A stretch of DNA of 12,564 nucleotides from assembly GCA_903858055.1 (NCBI GenBank), contig CAIOHM010000287.1, positions 1 through 12,564 on the forward strand, written 5' to 3'. Position 1 is the first letter of the stretch; each line of letters begins with the position of its first letter. Under the pieces are notes generated by a model. That model worked only from the letters and a program-made list of their open reading frames with translations. It was not told the origin of the DNA and made no database searches. This document shows positions 8,421 through 12,564 of the stretch, piece after piece. The translations under genes and the position numbers were made by a program. This DNA is from an uncultured delta proteobacterium. GTDB taxonomy: Bacteria > Myxococcota_A > Polyangia > Polyangiales > Polyangiaceae.

Positions 8421-8943
8421 GCGCCGCGTCGCTCGCGAGCGCTTTGGCCTCCTCGAGGCGCGCGCCGCTCATCTCGCCGCCGGGCCACTCGAGCTCGACG
8501 GCTCCGCGCACGTAACGGAGCTCGGTCTCGGGATGCAGCGCGAACGCTTGGAAAACACGCTGAAAGTCGCGGGCTCGGAGGTTCTCGCCGAAGCCTGCGG
8601 GGCGCTCGGTCACGACCCCCTCACGCGCGCGGAGCACGATCTCGCCAAGGCGCACGGGCTCTCGCCGGAGCGTGAGCTGCGTGCGCGTGTCGCCATGGGT
8701 TCCAAGCAGTTCGAGGCGGAACGGTCCTGCGGCGCACGTGCCGATCACGACCGGTGAGGAGACCGATGGCCACTCGCCCGCGGGGGCCTCGTAACGCGCG
8801 CCCGTGCCCGCAGCGTAACGGGCCCACGTGGCCGCCACGCTTCGTTGCGCGCGCGCCTTGCGCCAGAACGCGAACGCAAAGGCGGCGGAAACCACGGGAA
8901 GAAAAACCGCGAGGCTGAGCAGGAAGAGAAACTCGAGGCCCAT
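8383..8943 (-). CDS. Hypothetical membrane-anchored protein
   Basis: 186 residues, family not recognised. A hydrophobic helix fills about residues 5-27 (LFLLSLAVFLPVVSAAFAFA), followed by basic RKARAQR, which by the positive-inside rule puts the long C-terminal part in the cytoplasm. The rest is soluble and looks beta-rich up to about 110 (VVIGTCAAGPFRLELLGTHG, TQLTLRREPV), then helical (RARDFQRVFQAFALHPE, GARLEEAKALASDAALTL). No cleavage site or catalytic motif is evident. ATG at 8943 has GAGGA a few bases upstream. It lies 21 bases downstream of the rraA-like gene on the same strand, so it is probably the last gene of ppa-rraA-hypothetical. Its final 38 bases run antisense to the end of the AlkB-like gene, including the codons for that enzyme's conserved TFR. 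Confidence 0.8.
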   Translation of the reverse strand: MGLEFLFLLSLAVFLPVVSAAFAFAFWRKARAQRSVAATWARYAAGTGARYEAPAGEWPSVSSPVVIGTCAAGPFRLELLGTHGDTRTQLTLRREPVRLGEIVLRAREGVVTERPAGFGENLRARDFQRVFQAFALHPETELRYVRGAVELEWPGGEMSGARLEEAKALASDAALTLCPSAQRSGT

Positions 8944-8964
8944 GGGTTCCTCGTCTCTCGATGC

Positions 8965-9453
8965 TCAGGTTCCCAGGGCGGTTTCGCTCACGGCCACGCC
9001 GTCGTCGTCGGCGTAGAGCCACATCCCCGTGCGCACCGTGACGCCGGCCACTTGAATCGGATCGCCGGGGCGGCCGGTCGAGCGCTTCACGCTCTTGATC
9101 GGGCAGGTGCCGAGCGCCATGACCCCGAGGTCGAGCGTACGCATCACCGCCGCATCGCGAATGGCGCCATGCACGACGACGCCGGCCCAGCCGTTCGTGA
9201 CGGCGAGTTCGGCGAGCTGATCGCCGAGGAGCGCGCAACGCAGCGACGCGCCTCCGTCGACGAGGAGCACGCGGCCGCGCCCCGGGTCGCCGAGGAGCGT
9301 GCGCACGAACGTGTTGTCCTCGAAGCACGCGAGCGTTTGCACCGGACCCGCAAACGAGGCACGCCCGCCGAAGGATCGCCAGGGGAGGGCGAGGAGGTGG
9401 AGCGAGCCTTCGTGGGCATCGAAGAGGTCGGCGAGGACGACGGCGGAACTCAT
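8965..9453 (-). CDS. rraA: RraA-like protein / HMG aldolase family
   Basis: 162 residues, full length for the RraA family. Family members either inhibit RNase E (E. coli RraA) or act as 4-hydroxy-4-methyl-2-oxoglutarate/oxaloacetate aldolases. Visible: N-terminal ADLFDAH (8-14), RVLLVDGGASLRCALLGDQLA (61-81), NGWAGVVVHGAIRDAAVMRTLDLGV (87-111), and TCPIKSVKRSTGRPGD (116-131), closing with GVTVRTGMWLYADDDGVAV. R99 and D100 in GAIRD match the substrate and metal residues of the aldolases, so catalysis is possible; sequence alone does not decide between aldolase and RNase E regulator. Start at 9453 is 10 bases after the ppa stop, with no clear Shine-Dalgarno sequence, suggesting coupling to ppa. 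Confidence 0.9.
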   Translation of the reverse strand: MSSAVVLADLFDAHEGSLHLLALPWRSFGGRASFAGPVQTLACFEDNTFVRTLLGDPGRGRVLLVDGGASLRCALLGDQLAELAVTNGWAGVVVHGAIRDAAVMRTLDLGVMALGTCPIKSVKRSTGRPGDPIQVAGVTVRTGMWLYADDDGVAVSETALGT

Positions 9454-9463
9454 GGCAACGCGC

Positions 9464-10003
9464 TCAGACGGAGAAGGTCACGGCGGGAGGCACGTACTGC
9501 TTCATCGCGCGACGAAGCACCGACAGCGCCTGCTCGCGACCGTAGAGCTCGCCGACTTCGCTGTATTTTCCCTCGGCGCGCTTGTAGTCGCTGAAGAAGC
9601 GGCGAATCTCGTCGAGGAGCTGTGGCGACATTTCCTCGACCGTCTTCACGTGGGCCCACATGGGGTCGTCGATGGCAACGCAGAGGAGCTTGTCGTCGCC
9701 GCCCTTGTCGTCCCGCATCGCGAAGCCGCCGAGCACACGCGTTCTCACGATGGTGAGCGGCGGCAGGGGCTCTTGCATGAGCACGAGCGCGTCGAGCGGG
9801 TCCGTGTCGTCCCCGAGGGTCTGCGGGAAAAATCCGTAGTTGAGCGGGTAATGCACCGCCGCATGAAGGACGCGGTCGAGCGCGAGGAGCCCTGTCTTCT
9901 TGTCGATCTCGAACTTGAGCTTTGAGCCCGCGGGGATCTCGACGATGACGGGAGCGAAGACGTCGACGGGTTCGACGCACGGAACGTCGTGGAGCGGGTG
10001 CAT
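9464..10003 (-). CDS. ppa: Inorganic pyrophosphatase, family I
   Basis: Hydrolyses pyrophosphate to phosphate and so drives nucleic acid and protein synthesis; soluble, Mg-dependent. 179 residues, normal for bacterial family I enzymes. Residues matching the E. coli active site are visible: K30 (SKLKFEID), R44 (ALDR), Y56 (HYPLNYGFFP), the acidic signature DDTDPLDALVL (65-75) with D66, D68 and D71, the GGDDKLL segment (101-107) with D103, D104 and K105, and Y140-K141 (FSDYKRAEGK). The second signature position is T rather than the usual G or S. ATG at 10003 has only a weak GAAG upstream. It leads ppa, rraA-like, hypothetical with gaps of 10 and 21 bases; MazG in the neighbouring plus-strand operon makes pyrophosphate, the substrate of this enzyme. 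Confidence 0.96.
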   Translation of the reverse strand: MHPLHDVPCVEPVDVFAPVIVEIPAGSKLKFEIDKKTGLLALDRVLHAAVHYPLNYGFFPQTLGDDTDPLDALVLMQEPLPPLTIVRTRVLGGFAMRDDKGGDDKLLCVAIDDPMWAHVKTVEEMSPQLLDEIRRFFSDYKRAEGKYSEVGELYGREQALSVLRRAMKQYVPPAVTFSV

Positions 10004-10035
10004 GGCGCGAGCTTACTTCGTCACGGAGCCACATG

Positions 10036-10061
10036 GCACCGCCGTCCGCGGGCGGCGGCAC
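10036..10061 (-). terminator. GC-rich hairpin between mosaic surface protein and ppa
   Basis: In the 77-base gap after the large gene's stop, CCGCCG (10039-10044) pairs perfectly with CGGCGG (10053-10058) around an eight-base loop, extended by G-U pairs. No T-run follows on the minus strand, so at best it is a Rho-aided or partial terminator; it could also be a leader structure of ppa. The rest of the gap shows no clear promoter. Confidence 0.35.
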
Positions 10062-10080
10062 GAACGCGCCATTTCTCTCC

Positions 10081-12564
10081 TCAGCGCAGCACCGCGAGTC
10101 CGCCGACGGACGGGCTCGCGCTCGGGCTCGCGCCGGTGAACGCCATCGCGAAGTCCAGCGTGCCGGCCGTGAAGTTCGTCGACCAATCGCTCGCACCGAC
10201 GCTCGCGAGTTGAGCTCCGCTCATGCGATTCGCGGTGACGGAGACCGCCTCCTCGAAGCACGCCGTGAGGATGCTCTCGGCGCAGCGCGTCCACGTCTCG
10301 CCGCCGTAGGTGGCGTTGCTGTTGAACTGGAGCTCGAGGGAGCCCGTCGACTGGGTGTTTGGCCAGACGCCGCGCATGACCGTGCGCCAGGTGGAGCCGT
10401 TGAAGACGCGGAACGTGGCGCGACCGTTGACGGAGACTGCATAATACACCGATCCGCCGTTCAGCGTCTCGGAGGGTACGACGCCCGCGATGCCCGACCA
10501 GCCGGCCGTGTTCACCTGCGCGGTCCCGGTCACGGCGGTCCCGAGGACGCCGGTCGGGTAGGTCGGGGAGGACGAACTCCAGGAAAAGAGCACGTACCCG
10601 CCCGCGCCGTTGCCGCCACGCCCCGAGTAGTTGCCGCCGGTCGCGCCGCCGCCGCCGTAGGCGATGCCGTGGCCTCCCGGCTGCTTCACCCAAGCGCCCT
10701 CGCTCGCCCAGTAGTTTCCCGCGCCCATGTCGACGAACCCGTATTGCGGAACGCCGTAGCCGCCGGAGCCCGCCGGGTAGCAGCCGCCAGCCGGCCCGAC
10801 GACGTAGTGGTTGACGCCGTCGTTGATGGACTGCCCGCCGCCGCCAGCGCTGCAGACGGTTCCCGTGCGGTTGCCGCGCGCTTGCGTGTTGCCGCCCGTC
10901 ACGTTCACGTCGCCACCGGTGCCCGTGCCGCCGGTGCCCGTGCGCTTGCCGCCGCCGCCGGTGACCGTCACGCCGTTGTACGTGAGCACCGTGTCGCTGC
11001 CGTCCGTGTTCGCGCCGCCCGTCGCGCCCTGGCCGCCGACGCCGACGGTGAACGAGATGACGTCGCCCGGCGTGACGGCGAGCGTCTTCATGGCCGCACC
11101 GCCGCCGCCGCCGGAACCCATCCACGCGAAGTCGCCGCGCCCGCCCGCACCCGCCCCGAGGACGTACGCCGTGAGCGAGGTAACGCCCGCGGGAACCGTG
11201 AACGAGCCCGAGCTCGCGAAGCCGGCGGTGTCCGGCGTGAGGAAGAGCGCGCCGTTCTGTTCCGAGACGCGACGCGTGAGGATCGGCACGTCGACGGGCA
11301 CGCCGCCCACCAACGCCGTCGCGCTCGCGTTGCTCGTGGGGCTGTTCGTGGCGCCCGAGGAGCTCCCGATCGACACCGGTGCGGCTGCCGCGCAGGTGCC
11401 TGCGCCCGAGCAAACGAAGCCAGAGCCACACGTGCCGCAGTTCGTGACCGTACGGGGCTGGCCGCAGTTGTCGGTGCCCGTGTAGGCGCCGCACGCGCGC
11501 CCCGTCCGCGAGCAAAACGCGGCGTCGATTTCGGGCGTGCACCCGCACTGGCCCGGGGTGCCGCCGCCGCCGCAGGTGGCGTATTGGCCGCAGGCGTTGC
11601 CGCACGCGCCGCAGTGAAGCGAGCTCGTGTTGATGTCGGTTTCGCAGGCGTTTTCCGGCGCGCGGTCGCAGTCGCGCATCGTGCCCGTGTTGCACGTGTA
11701 CACGTGCAGATCGCACGCAGTCGCTTGCACGTAGTTCCGGCAGATGTCCGCGCCGCTGCCGCCGGTCAGCGTGTTGATGCCCGCGTTGCCGTCGAGGTGA
11801 TCGTTTCCGCCGCCGCCGTCGATCACGTCGTCGCCGCCGTTGCCCGAGAGCCACTCGTCGGCGCTCGAGCCCGTGAGCGTGTCGTTGCCCTGGCCGCCCT
11901 CGACGACCTCGATGTTGAGCACGGCGTCGCCTTCGCCCGCGAGGCCGTCGTTTCGGGGATTCCCGCAGTTTCCGGCTCCCGTAAGGGCTGCCGTGTCCAC
12001 GCAGAGCGTAAGCGTGATGGGGGCCACGTGCACGCTGTAGTCGAGCTTGTCTTCGACGCCGGGTCCGCCGTTGAGTACGTCGCTCCCGAGGCCCCGGTAC
12101 GACTGCGCGACTCCGCGCACAGCCGAGAAGCAGAGGGGCTCGTCGCCGCTCTCGAGGAACGTGTCGTTGCCCGAGCCGCCGTTCACGATGTCGTTGCCCG
12201 GGCCGCCCGCGAGCTCGTCGTCCACGCTCGAGCCCGTGATCGTGTCGTCGCCGCCGCAGCCCAGGATTTTCGCGGCCACCGCGCCGCCCGTGAGCGTGTC
12301 CGCGCCTTGGCCGCCCACGAGCACTTCGACGTCGGTCTTGACGTTGTCCTTCTCGTTCGTCTCGCCGTCGTTGGCCGCGTCGTCGCGGCTCACGGTGAGG
12401 GCGTTCGCGCGGTCGTGGTACGTGACGAGGTCCTTGCCGTCGCCGCCGCTCACTTCGTCGCCGCAGTCGCTCGCGGCGTTCATCTCGAAGGTGTCGTCGC
12501 CCGCGTCGCCGAAGAGCTTGTCGACGTCCACCGTGCACGTGCCGCCGGGGCCGCCGTTGAGGAG
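10081..12564 (-). CDS. Mosaic RTX / Cys-rich / Gly-rich extracellular-type protein, N-terminus beyond window
   Basis: 827 visible codons; the frame is open through the right edge and already in repeats there, so the GTG at 12531 is not the start. Numbering from the edge: (1) about 1-275, RTX-like calcium-binding repeats of the GGxGxDxLxG kind (for example GGDDTITG, GGPGNDIVNGGSGNDTF, GGGGNDHLDGNAG), broken by two longer NDG-type spacers; (2) about 284-391, a cysteine-rich block with HCGACGNAC, TCGGGGTPGQCGC, NCGTCGSGFVC motifs; (3) a Ser/Ala/Thr linker; (4) about 452-661, a glycine-rich domain starting GSFTVPAGVTSLTAYVLGAG, with long Gly runs and ending GAGGYVLFSW, like glycine-rich domains of surface and tail-fibre-like proteins; (5) about 666-827, a beta-rich domain, unrecognised. 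The many cysteines and calcium repeats suggest an exported or outer-surface protein; signal peptide, if any, is outside the window. Role inferred only: adhesion or matrix. Confidence 0.88.
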   Translation of the reverse strand, partial: LLNGGPGGTCTVDVDKLFGDAGDDTFEMNAASDCGDEVSGGDGKDLVTYHDRANALTVSRDDAANDGETNEKDNVKTDVEVLVGGQGADTLTGGAVAAKILGCGGDDTITGSSVDDELAGGPGNDIVNGGSGNDTFLESGDEPLCFSAVRGVAQSYRGLGSDVLNGGPGVEDKLDYSVHVAPITLTLCVDTAALTGAGNCGNPRNDGLAGEGDAVLNIEVVEGGQGNDTLTGSSADEWLSGNGGDDVIDGGGGNDHLDGNAGINTLTGGSGADICRNYVQATACDLHVYTCNTGTMRDCDRAPENACETDINTSSLHCGACGNACGQYATCGGGGTPGQCGCTPEIDAAFCSRTGRACGAYTGTDNCGQPRTVTNCGTCGSGFVCSGAGTCAAAAPVSIGSSSGATNSPTSNASATALVGGVPVDVPILTRRVSEQNGALFLTPDTAGFASSGSFTVPAGVTSLTAYVLGAGAGGRGDFAWMGSGGGGGAAMKTLAVTPGDVISFTVGVGGQGATGGANTDGSDTVLTYNGVTVTGGGGKRTGTGGTGTGGDVNVTGGNTQARGNRTGTVCSAGGGGQSINDGVNHYVVGPAGGCYPAGSGGYGVPQYGFVDMGAGNYWASEGAWVKQPGGHGIAYGGGGATGGNYSGRGGNGAGGYVLFSWSSSSPTYPTGVLGTAVTGTAQVNTAGWSGIAGVVPSETLNGGSVYYAVSVNGRATFRVFNGSTWRTVMRGVWPNTQSTGSLELQFNSNATYGGETWTRCAESILTACFEEAVSVTANRMSGAQLASVGASDWSTNFTAGTLDFAMAFTGASPSASPSVGGLAVLR
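10582..11211 (-). other. Glycine-rich domain of the mosaic protein
   Basis: About 210 residues, roughly one third or more Gly, with short beta-strand-like segments (SFTVPAGVTSLTAYVLGAG, DVISFTVGVGGQG, DTVLTYNGVTVTGGGG) between Gly loops. The arrangement, opening with a pressure-of-strands motif and closing with GAGGYVLFSW, fits the glycine-rich domains known from bacterial surface proteins and phage tail-type proteins. The biased composition also produces long false open frames on both strands here. Confidence 0.65.
11392..11715 (-). repeat. Cysteine-rich motif block (NCGxCG / CGGGGTP)
   Basis: About 108 residues with some 20 cysteines. Recurring pieces: HCGACGNACGQYATC, GGGGTPGQCGC, GTDNCGQPRTVTNCGTC, GFVCSGAGTC. 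The same type of motif recurs in many secreted myxobacterial proteins, from memory. Disulfide-bonded modules are likely, which implies folding outside the cytoplasm. Confidence 0.75.
11738..12564 (-). repeat. RTX-like nonapeptide repeat block
   Basis: Roughly a dozen imperfect GGxGxDxhx units, many with the GNDTL/GDDTI core, in three groups separated by two spacers. Several units carry extra cysteines (SDCGDEV, LGCGGDD, ADICRN), unusual in cytoplasm-to-outside type I substrates. Calcium binding is expected from the family pattern; degeneracy means the number of intact sites is uncertain. Confidence 0.85.

Noticed and set aside
8430..8441. Palindrome CGCTCGCGAGCG as terminator of the plus-strand operon
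   Set aside because: No T-run, lies inside the hypothetical gene, and such GC palindromes are frequent by chance in this DNA.
10013..12538. Second minus-strand frame of 841 codons overlapping the mosaic protein
   Set aside because: Arg/Gly/His-rich repeats created by the alternate reading of Gly-rich codons; the other frame has RTX, Cys and Gly domains.
10582..12564. CRISPR or tandem DNA repeat array
   Set aside because: Similarity is at the protein repeat level (RTX and Gly-rich); no constant-length identical repeats with unique spacers.

Overview
The window is GC-rich coding DNA (about two thirds G+C, strong G/C third-position bias), packed with genes on both strands. It reads as a chromosomal segment of a delta-proteobacterial or myxobacterial type of organism (Myxococcota, perhaps Sorangiineae/Polyangiales). 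That placement is inference. It rests on base composition, on a large surface-type protein with the NCGxCG / CGGGGTP cysteine motifs that I associate with myxobacteria, and on the DUF362, PAS-GGDEF and AlkB-like gene content. No rRNA, tRNA, CRISPR, insertion sequence or phage integrase was seen.

There are three transcription blocks. Block 1 (1-4610, minus strand), read right to left, holds a DinG-type helicase, enolase with a good ribosome binding site, a UUCG-loop intrinsic terminator, and a DUF362-like protein whose 3' end runs off the left edge. Block 2 (4719-8420, plus strand) is a tight operon: a PAS plus degenerate-GGDEF protein, mazG, rlmN and an AlkB-family dioxygenase. The first two junctions are 4-base ATGA overlaps and the third is a 20-base gap. 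Block 3 (8383-12564, minus strand), read right to left, holds a large mosaic extracellular-type protein whose N-terminus lies beyond the right edge, then ppa (family I pyrophosphatase), an rraA-like gene and a small membrane-anchored protein of unknown function. The last gene overlaps the AlkB gene tail to tail by 38 bases.

Block 2 combines nucleotide-pool sanitation (MazG), alkylation-damage reversal (AlkB-like), rRNA/tRNA methylation (RlmN) and, as the first gene, a putative cyclic-di-GMP receptor: its GGDEF active site is lost but the RxxD inhibitory-site motif is kept. The mosaic protein joins an N-terminal RTX-like calcium-binding block, a cysteine-rich block, a glycine-rich domain and a C-terminal beta-rich domain of unknown family. 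Most of the other genes are ordinary housekeeping genes. The points most worth a second look are the degenerate-GGDEF operon, the mosaic surface protein, the missing Fe-S cysteine in DinG, the palindrome before dinG, and the acidic insert in RlmN.
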